Positions 23,950-32,117 of a stretch of DNA of 64,000 nt are shown piece after piece. How positions within the stretch are numbered: the stretch's first letter is position 1; the number at the start of each line of letters is the position of its first letter. The translations under genes were made by a program, and so were the position numbers. Source of the DNA: Bacteroidales bacterium (GTDB lineage Bacteria > Bacteroidota > Bacteroidia > Bacteroidales > F082); NCBI GenBank assembly GCA_017965765.1, contig JAGCPJ010000027.1, positions 1-64,000 of the forward strand, written 5' to 3'. The notes under the pieces were generated by a model. That model ran no database searches. It saw only the letters and a list, made by a program, of their open reading frames with translations, and was not told where the DNA came from.

Positions 23950-24864
23950 GTGGAATATAACGATATCCTCACCAACGACATTGACCATGACGCCAAGTCT
24001 GTCTATGACTTGCTGAAACACAGGCTTTCGAGAAGGCTGAAACGCATCTATGAACTCCATGGGTTCGGCATCAGCGAGGAATACGAGGACACCATCGACG
24101 ATTTCTTCCTTTATCTTTATGACAGTTCACCGGAGGGGGTCGATAAACCGTTTGCCATCTTAGACACCATCCGTAACAAGGACGCCCTTTGTTCCTGGAT
24201 GCTAAGCACCTACCGCAACTTCCTGCTAAACAAAGCCAAACAGGAAAATAGGAGAAGGGCGCTGCTCGAACGGGTACGTGTGCTGCACCATGACGACGAA
24301 CCAAGGTTGACCGAGGAAAACATGATCCACATCCTTGCCGACGCCATTGCCTACGCCGACCAGCAGTTCCCCTTGCGCAACCTGTTCGTGTTCTATCGGA
24401 TGCTCCTCTCGTACCTTGACCATCATCGGGCTATCCCGCAAGAAAAGATGGCCTCTGCCTTGGACATGAACCCAGTCACCTACCGTGTCTGCAACAAAAG
24501 GTTGAAAGACCGGCTGCGGGAGCTCATCCTTTGGATTGAGGCTGGTTATCCGCTGGCGTTGGACGAAACCCATCTCAAGATGCGCGACCGCATGGTAGAA
24601 GGCTTCAACCAGTTCTACCAATTGTTATTGGAATACTATAACAACACCTTGGAGCGACTGCCCTCGGCGAAGCGGGTGCAATCGTTACGCGATGAATACG
24701 GTTGCGCAAAGGGGATGGACATGCATGAGACGTTGCAATACGGGACGTGGCGAATCGGTGAGGTCACTTCGTTGTTCCAAGCCCTTCGTAATCCACAGCT
24801 TCCAGAAACAGACCATGGGCGGGCACCGACTCACCGGCTGCGCAACGGTCCCTTCGCTCGATGA
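23950..24864 (+). CDS. Divergent sigma-70-like protein
   Basis: About 305 residues. No ATG opens the frame: candidates are TTG at 23938 or 23941 and GTG at 23950 (MEYNDILTNDID). Residues about 35-100 resemble sigma region 2 (EDTIDDFFLYLYDS, LCSWMLSTYRNFLLNKAKQE, RRR). About 155-195 resemble a region 4 helix-turn-helix (AIPQEKMASALDMNPVTYRV, then CNKRLKDRLRE). The linker and C-terminal 100 residues match nothing I know. The last 34 residues are encoded antisense to the end of truA, implying loss of the original stop. No anti-sigma gene is adjacent. A sigma-like regulator is a moderate-confidence inference. Confidence 0.65.
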   Translation: MEYNDILTNDIDHDAKSVYDLLKHRLSRRLKRIYELHGFGISEEYEDTIDDFFLYLYDSSPEGVDKPFAILDTIRNKDALCSWMLSTYRNFLLNKAKQENRRRALLERVRVLHHDDEPRLTEENMIHILADAIAYADQQFPLRNLFVFYRMLLSYLDHHRAIPQEKMASALDMNPVTYRVCNKRLKDRLRELILWIEAGYPLALDETHLKMRDRMVEGFNQFYQLLLEYYNNTLERLPSAKRVQSLRDEYGCAKGMDMHETLQYGTWRIGEVTSLFQALRNPQLPETDHGRAPTHRLRNGPFAR

Positions 24865-25516
24865 TGTCACGAAACGCTTCCAGACTCATCTTGCCTTTCC
24901 CTACCTCAAGCAAAGTACCGACGATGGCGCGCACCATGTTTCTCAAGAAACGGTCGGCCTTGATGCGGAAGACCAGCAGCCCGTCCTGTTCAAACCAAAC
25001 CGCTTCCATCACCTTGCAGTTGTTGGTCTTCACCTGGGTGTGCAGCTTGCTGAAACTGGTGAAATCGCTGTGGTTCAACAACTCGTTGGCAGCAGTCTGC
25101 ATCTTGTTCACATCCAAGTTCCCATAAAGGTAATAAGCGTCGCCAAGATGAAAGGGATTCTTTTGCTGGGCGATATAATAATGGTAGGTGCGTGACACGG
25201 CATCAAATCTCGCGTGAGCTTCCGGATCCACCTCCCAGATGCGATAGATGACAATGTCGGATGGCAGGAATAGGTTCAGGCGATAGGTCAGTTCATCGGG
25301 ATCTCCAATCACGCCATCGTAATCGAAATGGGCGTAGTAGTTGCGTGCGTGGACTCCAGTGTCGGTCCGACCGCAGCCCGTGATGCCCACGGCACAGCCC
25401 AGCTTCAGCCCAAGGCAACGTTCCAGCTCGCCCTGTACGCTGGGCGACTGGGGCTGGATCTGCCAACCGCAATAGTTGGTTCCGTTATAGGCCAGGTGGA
25501 TAAAATATCTTTTCAT
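24764..25516 (-). CDS. truA: tRNA pseudouridine(38-40) synthase
   Basis: 250 residues from the ATG at 25514-25516 (MKRYFIHLAYNGTNYCGWQ). The catalytic Asp lies in CGRTDTGVHARNYYAHFD. Also seen: AHARFDAVSRTYHYYI, FRIKADRFLRNMVRAIVGTL and the C-terminal AHGLFLEAVDY. It isomerises uridines 38-40 in the anticodon arm of many tRNAs. The length is normal, so the 101-bp 3' overlap comes from the convergent sigma-like gene and not from truA. Confidence 0.95.
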   Translation of the reverse strand: MKRYFIHLAYNGTNYCGWQIQPQSPSVQGELERCLGLKLGCAVGITGCGRTDTGVHARNYYAHFDYDGVIGDPDELTYRLNLFLPSDIVIYRIWEVDPEAHARFDAVSRTYHYYIAQQKNPFHLGDAYYLYGNLDVNKMQTAANELLNHSDFTSFSKLHTQVKTNNCKVMEAVWFEQDGLLVFRIKADRFLRNMVRAIVGTLLEVGKGKMSLEAFRDIIERRDRCAAGESVPAHGLFLEAVDYEGLGTTK

Positions 25517-25538
25517 GTCACAAAAATACAAAATAGAC

Positions 25539-25546
25539 TATCTTTG
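25539..25546 (+). promoter_or_regulatory. -7 box for mnmE
   Basis: TATCTTTG, 17 bases before the ATG at 25564. Confidence 0.6.
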
Positions 25547-25563
25547 CCAACAAAAATGGCTTC

Positions 25564-26976
25564 ATGAGAACGAGTTTTTTATCCAATGACACCATCTGTG
25601 CCATCGCCACCGCTCCGGGAATGGGCGCCATCGCTGTCGTCAGGATGTCGGGGCCACAGTCCCACGAGATCCTTTGCAAGCTTTTTTTCCAGCACGGCAA
25701 GCCATTCCCAAAAGAGAAGATTCAAGGCTATCGGACCTTCTTCGGTCACCTGGTGATTCCGTCCGAAGGCTCACCCGAGACCCTCGACGAGGTGCTGGTC
25801 ACCTTTTTCACCGCGCCGCATTCCTTCACTGGAGAAGATGCGGTGGAGATCAGCGTGCATGGCTCTGTCTATGTCCAACAGCGGCTTTTGGAACTTCTCA
25901 TCGAAGCAGGCGCGCGGATGGCTATGCCGGGCGAGTTCACCCGCAGGGCATTCGTCAACCGGAAGTTCGACCTGGCTCAAGCCGAAGCCGTGGCCGACAT
26001 CATCGCCTCACAAAACGAAGCAGCCCACAGGGTAGCCATGAACCAACTCAAAGGGGGATTCTCAAAACAATTGCAGGTCTTGCGTTCCCAACTGTTGGAG
26101 ATCACCTCGCTCATTGAGTTGGAGCTGGACTTCTCAGAAGAAGACGTCGAGTTCGCCGACCGGAGCCAACTGAAACAGCTATTGGATGAAACGCAACATC
26201 ATATCCAGGAACTCACGGCCTCCTTCCGTCTCGGCAATGCCATCAAGAACGGCATTCCCGTCGCCATCGTGGGCGAGACCAACACGGGGAAATCCACGCT
26301 GCTGAACACCATGCTGGGGGAGGACCGTGCCATCGTCTCCGACATCGCCGGCACCACCCGTGACACCATCGAAGAGGTGATGAACCTGGATGGCACGTTG
26401 TTCAGGTTCATCGACACCGCAGGCATCCGCGACACCGAGGAGACCATCGAGAAGATCGGCATCGAGCGCACCTTCCGCAAGATCAACGAAGCGGACATCG
26501 TCCTTGGCCTCCTGGACGCTACCAAGAGTCCCAACGCCATCGAGAAAGCCGCACAATACATCCTCGAGCATATCAACCCTGAACAACAACACCTTATCCT
26601 GCTGTTGAACAAATCGGACCTTTGCCGCCCCACGCTCGACTTGGGAGTACAGGCTCCTCATGTCTATCTCCAGACCTTGTCGGCCAAGACGGGTGAGGGC
26701 TTGGGCCAGTTGAAGGAAACCCTTGCGAAGATACAGCAAGGGATGAACCTCAGCCATGATGCGGTGTTGGTGACCAACGTCAGGCATTTCGAAGCCCTGA
26801 AGCATGCCTACGACAGTCTTGAAACAGTGCGTAAGGGATTGGAAGAGGGCCTCCCCACTGACTTGGTTGCCCAAGACCTGAGAGAGGCCCTCTATCATCT
26901 GGGCACCATCACCGGTGAGATTACCACCGATGAGGTGCTCGGATCCATCTTCAGCCGATTCTGCATCGGCAAATGA
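25564..26976 (+). CDS. mnmE: tRNA uridine-5-carboxymethylaminomethyl modification GTPase MnmE
   Basis: 470 residues. N-terminal folate-binding domain (SNDTICAIATAPGMGAIAVV), an alpha-helical middle, and an inserted G domain: G1 GETNTGKSTLLN near 237, G2/G3 DIAGTTRDTIEE and DTAGIRDTEE, G4 NKSD. The C-terminus FCIGK carries the catalytic Cys. With MnmG it makes cmnm5U34 in tRNAs. The G1 loop reads NTGKST instead of the usual NVGKSS, a mild variant. Its stop codon directly abuts the convergent T9SS gene, with no base between them. Confidence 0.97.
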   Translation: MRTSFLSNDTICAIATAPGMGAIAVVRMSGPQSHEILCKLFFQHGKPFPKEKIQGYRTFFGHLVIPSEGSPETLDEVLVTFFTAPHSFTGEDAVEISVHGSVYVQQRLLELLIEAGARMAMPGEFTRRAFVNRKFDLAQAEAVADIIASQNEAAHRVAMNQLKGGFSKQLQVLRSQLLEITSLIELELDFSEEDVEFADRSQLKQLLDETQHHIQELTASFRLGNAIKNGIPVAIVGETNTGKSTLLNTMLGEDRAIVSDIAGTTRDTIEEVMNLDGTLFRFIDTAGIRDTEETIEKIGIERTFRKINEADIVLGLLDATKSPNAIEKAAQYILEHINPEQQHLILLLNKSDLCRPTLDLGVQAPHVYLQTLSAKTGEGLGQLKETLAKIQQGMNLSHDAVLVTNVRHFEALKHAYDSLETVRKGLEEGLPTDLVAQDLREALYHLGTITGEITTDEVLGSIFSRFCIGK

Positions 26977-29900
26977 TTATCTCACCACGATCTTGGTGAC
27001 TGTTCTGCCGTTGTTGTTTTGCAATTCAACGATGTACATGCCATTGGAAAGGCCATGGACGAACTTCTCATTGCTTTCACCGGCGACGACTTTGTTCAGC
27101 ACAGGCTGGCCAAGGACGTTATAGACCGTCATCAGCAGTGACTCAGTGGAGGCGTTCTCCACGGCGATCTCGCTGCCGTAGTTCCACACCTTGGCGTTCA
27201 AGGCTTGACCTTCCACAATGCCGACGTTGGTCTCGACGACACCCGTCAGATTCACTTCTGCGTAAGCTCCGCCGCCTTCGTGTTCGACGGTTCCGCTGTA
27301 AGAGCCGACGCTCAAGCCACCTTCGAGGCGGACATACACCGTGACAGGCTGATTGATGAGCTGTCCATCAGCATAGGAGATGCCCAATTCGGTATCCCAA
27401 TTGGTGCCGTCCAACGAAATCTCAAAATGATTCGGTGCCAAAGCCATGATGACGCCGGAACCCTGCAAGTTGGAGGCGTAAAGGGCATAGCTCTGAGCCT
27501 GTGAAGGACCTTGGTTGACGATGTAGCTCATGTTGACAGCGGTAGGTGTGGCGGTGAGCACTGGGTTGGAAACCGCACCACCAGCCAGGATCAAGATGTC
27601 GTCAATCTCCCATGCAGCTGCGCCATCGGTACCAGGAGTGCTGGTATATTTGAAGCCGATATAGCAGTTGTTGCCGCTGAAGCTGCTCAGGTCGATTTCG
27701 CCCGATTCCGTCCAGGTATAGTTACCGGGAGAAGCGGTAAACGACAGGGGTTGCCATGTGGCGGCGGAGGGATTTTGTCCGTCATAGTTGTTGGAGAAGA
27801 ACAGCTCCAGAGCAGGGCCATTGTATTTCATGGCATTTCTGAAGGTTAGGATCACATCCTGACCGAAGTGCTGAGTCATGTCGAAAACAGGGGAGATGCA
27901 CCATTGTTCATTGGCGGCTTCATCGCCATAGCCATTGGCGTTAGCATAATGGTTGTTGTTGTAGTTACCGATGATCCAAGGCTTGTTGCCCGCAACGGTG
28001 ACGAAGGTCCATCCATTCATGTCACCTTCCCAGTCTTGGCTGACGATGGCTTCCATGCCGGTGACGATCACATAGCTGGCGCTGACCATTTCACTGTCGT
28101 TGAAACCGTCACGCATGGCGATGGCCTTGATGGTCATGTTACCGGCGACATGGATCGGGGTGGTATAGACCATGGAGTTGGCGGTAGGCATATCGCCATT
28201 GATGGTGTAGCGGATGGTGGCTCCAGGAGTCTCGCAGCTGATGGCCACGTCGATTTCATTGTAATAGGTGCCGGAGGGCTTGTCGATGACCGGTGTAGCA
28301 ACGGTCTGGTTCGTCTCGCCGCCAAACACGAAGAGGTCGAGGAAGAAGTTGTAGTTAGCGCTGTTGCTGTTGGAGATGGCGTAGGCGCCGAACTTGTGAA
28401 CGTCGTTCAAAGCCACGCCACGGACGTTGACACCGGCATTGGTGAGTCTGAAGCCCGTGTAGTTCGGCACCATGGCGCCTTCGCCAGCGGTCTCATTGCT
28501 CAAGGTCCATCCCGTGTTGTCGTTACCCGAGAAGTTGGTGCTGGAGCTATAGCCCAAGGAGGCACCGGCAGCATTGGTGAGGGTCACCACGCCGTTGGCC
28601 ACGGAGACATTCCACAGGAATTCGCTGGAGTTGACCACGATATCGGAAGGAAGGATCTCCTTGTTGTCGATGGTTTGCGACTGGAAGAGGACGCCATCGG
28701 GCTTGCCGGACACCTGTGCAGGCATAGCGTAGTAGCCATTGGCCACCTCGGCGTCGTAACGGGCGGCGATGATCACCTGGCAACCGTCAGTGAGTTCACC
28801 CATGGTGTAGATCTTGTTCCAGCTGTCGCTTTGGTCACCGACGGAGCCACTCAACGAGACTGAGACGGGATCAAGCTCAGAGGCGATGTCGATGACGCCC
28901 TGATAGCTGTTCACGGCGAGACCGGCTTTCAGGCGGACCATCACGGTTTGGTTGATGGCGCCATCGTTAGGCGTCAGGGTAATGGTGGCTTCAGGAGTGA
29001 AGGTGGTAGCGTCAGCCCTGGACATCTCGAAGGCGTTGCCGCTCATGGTCAGCGTCACATTGTTGGTCAGGTTGATGGCTGTAATCGTGAAGCTCTGTGC
29101 GGCAGATGGGCCGTTGCCAGCGACATAGCCAAAGCCGGTAAGGTTCTGAGGTGCCACACTGATGGCAGGATACACAGGATGTGAGAACTGGATGTCGTCG
29201 GCACTATTGACGCGCAGCTGGGCGGCGTTGTAGCAGCCGACGACAGCGATGACGGTGATATTGTCGCCTTCGATCATACCGTCCACAACAGGCATCTTGT
29301 AGATGTTGATGGTATTGTCACCCTGTGAGATGGGGGTGTTGTTGGCGTTGTTGATCTCGCCCACGACGGCGTCAACGACTTTGACGCGGGTGGACTGGAG
29401 GAGGTCACCTTGTTCATGGTCGGCGAGGATTTCAGCAATGGTCTTGGTCACCAAAGGCAAGGTGTTGCCGCTGGAGACGATGCTGAATTCGCCTGCATTG
29501 CCGCCGTTGATGCCGGTCAGCTCCACAAGGCCGTTGAACACCGTCTTCTTGCCGTAAGCCGTCACCATGTCGCCCAAGGCAAGGGCCTCAGGAACCGTCT
29601 GGGTGTTGAGATACAGCGCAATGCCTGCCGTTGCGTCTTGGATATAGATCGTACGTCCGTCGAGCATGGTAACCACACCTTGCACCAAAGCGTATTCATT
29701 ATCTGCCAAAGCCCTGGCTTCTGCGATGGTCATCGGGTTGACGATGGTGTATTCTGCAGTGGCGACATAGCTGTCAGCCAAACCCGATTTCATACCGATG
29801 GCCTTGATGGTCATGTTGGAGTTTACCGTGATCGGTTGCGTATATACCGTACTGCTGGCTGTGGGGGTCGTGCCATTGGTGGTATAGCGGATGGTGGCCC

Positions 29901-31338
29901 CGGCAGTGGCGCAGGAGATGGTCACCGACTGGGCTGAGGTATAGGCACCGGCAGCTGGACTGAAAGTAGGCGTGGCTACCATATCCTGAGGCGTGGATAC
30001 CGTGACATCAGCGGCGCTGTGGATACGGAGTTGCGGTGCGTTGAAATAACCCACAACAGCGAACACGGTGATGTTATCACCCTCTTGGAGGCCATCGACC
30101 GCAGGCATCTTATAGACGTTGATGGTGTTGTCACCTTGGGAGATCGGTGTGTTGCCGGAATAGTTGATGGCACCTACAAGTGCATTTTCAACCTTGACAC
30201 GGGTGGATTGCAGCATGTTTCCAGCTGCGGCATCTGCCAGGATCTCTTCAATGGTCTTCACGGCCACTGGCAGCGGGTTGCCACTCGAAAGGATGCTGAA
30301 TTCCTCAGCATTGTTGCCATTGATACCGGTAAGCTCAACGAGACCGTTATATTCCGTCTTCTTACCGTATGCCATGACCATGTCGCCCAACGCCAAGGTC
30401 TCAGGAACCGAGTTGCTATTCAGGAACAAGTCAATACCTGCTGTGGCATCCTGAATATAAACGTTACGTCCGTCAATCAGGGTGACCACACCTTGAACAA
30501 GGGCATACTCGTTATTCGCAAGGGCTCTAGCCTCGGCGATGGTGATAGGGGTCATGAAAGTATAGGTAGCAGATGCGATGGCGCTGTTGCTCATGCCGGA
30601 TTTCATGGCGACCGCCTTGATGGTCGTGGTCGAGCTGACAGCAATCGGTGAGGAGTACAGTGTGCTGGAAGCCGTCGGGTTGGTGCCATCGGTGGTGTAA
30701 CGGATGGAGGCTCCCGATGTGGCGCAGCTGATGGTCACGTTCACTGGATCGGAATAAGTACCGCCTGCAGGGTCGAAGATAGGTGTGGCAACTGGCGGAT
30801 CGACCGGGCCGGTACCGCCTTTCTTAAAAAGTTGCACAGGCTCTTGATTTGCGTACGATGAAGGCTTGTAATAACGGAAACGCATCTGGTTCGACGCATT
30901 GTTGAAGCGCATGATTGATGTGTTGGAATTCATCAACACGCACTCTCCGTTATGCTCCAGCGTATTCAGCGAAGGAGAAGAGGAGAACTTAATCGTGTTA
31001 GTACTGGCTTGTCCGTAAATGTAATCGCCGTCATGCTCACCTCCATTGATTTGAACAGAATATCCTCCATCCATCGGTGCAATGACTATCGTAACTACAT
31101 CTGTTGCGGTAATCGATCCGTTGTCAATGGTAAGCGCAGTATAACTGTCCACTGCATCAACACCAGTCCATGCGTATGCGACACCTTCTTCAGGTTCGTA
31201 AACGAGCAGGTACTCTCCAGACCAATCTGCGAGAGAGGCATTCACTCTTTCATAAACGTTTTGTCCAATCACCCTACCAGGGATCATGAATGCCAGCAGT
31301 GCGACGACTGCGGTCAGAATTGTAAGTTTGTGTTTCAT
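26977..31338 (-). CDS. Large modular secreted protein with CHB_HEX_C and OB-like repeats and a T9SS sorting tail
   Basis: 1453 residues; signal peptide ending near GRVIG. Order: N-terminal beta domain (27-170); chitobiase C-terminal-like domain (183-262, ISCATSGASIRYTTDGTNPT); OB-like module (264-448, ITIAEARALANNEYALVQGV, YIQDATAGI, GDNTINVYKMP); a second chitobiase-like (453-531) and OB-like (535-718) pair; a choice-of-anchor-like beta region; a domain like the N-terminal one (840-1005); a third chitobiase-like domain (1013-1090); a choice-of-anchor J jelly roll (1095-1255, QDWEGDMNGW); an Ig-like part; and a type A sorting domain (1375-1453, VYNVLGQPVLNK, GMYIVELQ). No catalytic domain found. 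Probably a surface adhesin or glycan- or nucleic-acid-binding protein. Confidence 0.88.
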   Translation of the reverse strand: MKHKLTILTAVVALLAFMIPGRVIGQNVYERVNASLADWSGEYLLVYEPEEGVAYAWTGVDAVDSYTALTIDNGSITATDVVTIVIAPMDGGYSVQINGGEHDGDYIYGQASTNTIKFSSSPSLNTLEHNGECVLMNSNTSIMRFNNASNQMRFRYYKPSSYANQEPVQLFKKGGTGPVDPPVATPIFDPAGGTYSDPVNVTISCATSGASIRYTTDGTNPTASSTLYSSPIAVSSTTTIKAVAMKSGMSNSAIASATYTFMTPITIAEARALANNEYALVQGVVTLIDGRNVYIQDATAGIDLFLNSNSVPETLALGDMVMAYGKKTEYNGLVELTGINGNNAEEFSILSSGNPLPVAVKTIEEILADAAAGNMLQSTRVKVENALVGAINYSGNTPISQGDNTINVYKMPAVDGLQEGDNITVFAVVGYFNAPQLRIHSAADVTVSTPQDMVATPTFSPAAGAYTSAQSVTISCATAGATIRYTTNGTTPTASSTVYTQPITVNSNMTIKAIGMKSGLADSYVATAEYTIVNPMTIAEARALADNEYALVQGVVTMLDGRTIYIQDATAGIALYLNTQTVPEALALGDMVTAYGKKTVFNGLVELTGINGGNAGEFSIVSSGNTLPLVTKTIAEILADHEQGDLLQSTRVKVVDAVVGEINNANNTPISQGDNTINIYKMPVVDGMIEGDNITVIAVVGCYNAAQLRVNSADDIQFSHPVYPAISVAPQNLTGFGYVAGNGPSAAQSFTITAINLTNNVTLTMSGNAFEMSRADATTFTPEATITLTPNDGAINQTVMVRLKAGLAVNSYQGVIDIASELDPVSVSLSGSVGDQSDSWNKIYTMGELTDGCQVIIAARYDAEVANGYYAMPAQVSGKPDGVLFQSQTIDNKEILPSDIVVNSSEFLWNVSVANGVVTLTNAAGASLGYSSSTNFSGNDNTGWTLSNETAGEGAMVPNYTGFRLTNAGVNVRGVALNDVHKFGAYAISNSNSANYNFFLDLFVFGGETNQTVATPVIDKPSGTYYNEIDVAISCETPGATIRYTINGDMPTANSMVYTTPIHVAGNMTIKAIAMRDGFNDSEMVSASYVIVTGMEAIVSQDWEGDMNGWTFVTVAGNKPWIIGNYNNNHYANANGYGDEAANEQWCISPVFDMTQHFGQDVILTFRNAMKYNGPALELFFSNNYDGQNPSAATWQPLSFTASPGNYTWTESGEIDLSSFSGNNCYIGFKYTSTPGTDGAAAWEIDDILILAGGAVSNPVLTATPTAVNMSYIVNQGPSQAQSYALYASNLQGSGVIMALAPNHFEISLDGTNWDTELGISYADGQLINQPVTVYVRLEGGLSVGSYSGTVEHEGGGAYAEVNLTGVVETNVGIVEGQALNAKVWNYGSEIAVENASTESLLMTVYNVLGQPVLNKVVAGESNEKFVHGLSNGMYIVELQNNNGRTVTKIVVR
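29185..30549 (-). repeat. Two internal copies of the OB-like module (with linker chitobiase-like domain)
   Basis: Codons 264-448 (29995-30549) and 535-718 (29185-29736) encode modules with long identical stretches, such as QGDNTIN, LLQSTRVKV and LVELTGING; the DNA between them encodes a chitobiase-like domain. The similarity at protein and DNA level suggests tandem duplication with ongoing homogenisation. Confidence 0.75.
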
Positions 31339-31407
31339 TGTAAGGATTTTAATTGATTGTTATTTTATTGTTTTGCTACTATTTTCCTTCCTATGGATAC
31401 TAAAGGC

Positions 31408-31415
31408 CAAAAATA
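31408..31415 (-). promoter_or_regulatory. -7 box for the large T9SS gene
   Basis: Minus-strand TATTTTTG, 69 bases before the ATG at 31338. A small inverted repeat AGGCA-TT-TGCCT (31415-31426) lies directly upstream and could be an operator. Confidence 0.45.
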
Positions 31416-31469
31416 GGCATTTGCCTTTTTATAAAGCGGTATTCTGAGGAGCGAATTATCAACAGTCAT

Positions 31470-31551
31470 TGTTGATTGACTTGTTAATAAGCTGTTCGTC
31501 AAATGTTCAAAAAATGTTCGTAGCCTGTTGGCAATAATTAACAACCTGTTT
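31470..31551. repeat. Helically phased TGTT array in the aroK / T9SS intergenic region
   Basis: TGTT begins at 31470, 31482, 31493, 31504, 31515, 31526 and 31547: steps of 12, 11, 11, 11, 11 and 21. Three units read TGTTC. The flanks TTGTTAAT (31481) and ATTAACAA (31537) are inverted repeats, and TTATCAACA at 31456-31464 is one base from a DnaA box. The array occupies the 275-bp gap between two divergent promoters. It may bind a protein on one DNA face. Confidence 0.6.
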
Positions 31552-31583
31552 ACTAAAAGCTTGAGAATATCAAGATTATTGCT

Positions 31584-31591
31584 TATCTTTG
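31584..31591 (+). promoter_or_regulatory. -7 box for aroK
   Basis: TATCTTTG, 22 bases before the TTG start at 31614 and 32 bases after the last TGTT unit of the array. Confidence 0.6.
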
Positions 31592-31613
31592 CCGATAACT
31601 AATCACGAAGAAA

Positions 31614-32117
31614 TTGAGAATCTATCTGGTCGGATATATGGGAGCAGGGAAGTCCACTACAGCCAAAAGGCTGGCGCGACGGCTCGGTATGGAGTCGTAC
31701 GACACCGACAAGCTCTTTGAGGAACGCTTCCATATCTCGGCGAACGACTTCTTCAAGAAATACGACGAGGCGCTGTACCGCAAGCTGGAAGCTCAGATCC
31801 TTCGCGAGACTGTCAAATACGAACATGCCGTCATCGCCACAGGAGGCGGCACGCCCTGCTTCAACGATAATATGGATTGGATGAACCAAAACGGAGTTAC
31901 GGTCTTCTTGAGGATCAGTCCTCAAACCGCCATCCACCGACTCTCACAGTCCAAGGTGAAACGACCTAAGGTGGTGGACAAAAGCCCAGAGGAACTAGTG
32001 GAATTCGTGCAACAGAACTATGCCGAAAGGATGCCGTTCTACGAGAAGGCACAGCTTACTTTTAAGGGCGAGGACTGTGACCTAGACGCGCTTACCGCTT
32101 TAATTCCAACAATGTGA
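31614..32117 (+). CDS. aroK: Shikimate kinase
   Basis: 167 residues. Starts with TTG: an in-frame stop lies at 31596-31598 and no ATG or GTG occurs between it and the P-loop (residues 7-14, GYMGAGKS). The DTD shikimate-binding motif is in SYDTDKLFEE, ATGGGTPC is the GGG loop, and KRPKVVDKSPEE carries the lid Arg. It phosphorylates shikimate at O3 on the way to chorismate and aromatic amino acids. Its 3' end overlaps the convergent rlmD gene by 26 bp. Confidence 0.93.
   Translation: MRIYLVGYMGAGKSTTAKRLARRLGMESYDTDKLFEERFHISANDFFKKYDEALYRKLEAQILRETVKYEHAVIATGGGTPCFNDNMDWMNQNGVTVFLRISPQTAIHRLSQSKVKRPKVVDKSPEELVEFVQQNYAERMPFYEKAQLTFKGEDCDLDALTALIPTM

Noticed and set aside
25521..25528. Minus-strand TATTTTTG as truA promoter
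   Set aside because: Only four bases separate it from the ATG at 25516, so the transcript would begin at or after the start codon.
31456..31551. Chromosomal replication origin at the TGTT array
   Set aside because: Only one near-consensus DnaA box is present and the other units deviate at two or more positions; dnaA, dnaN and typical origin neighbours are absent. Kept only as a possibility in a finding.
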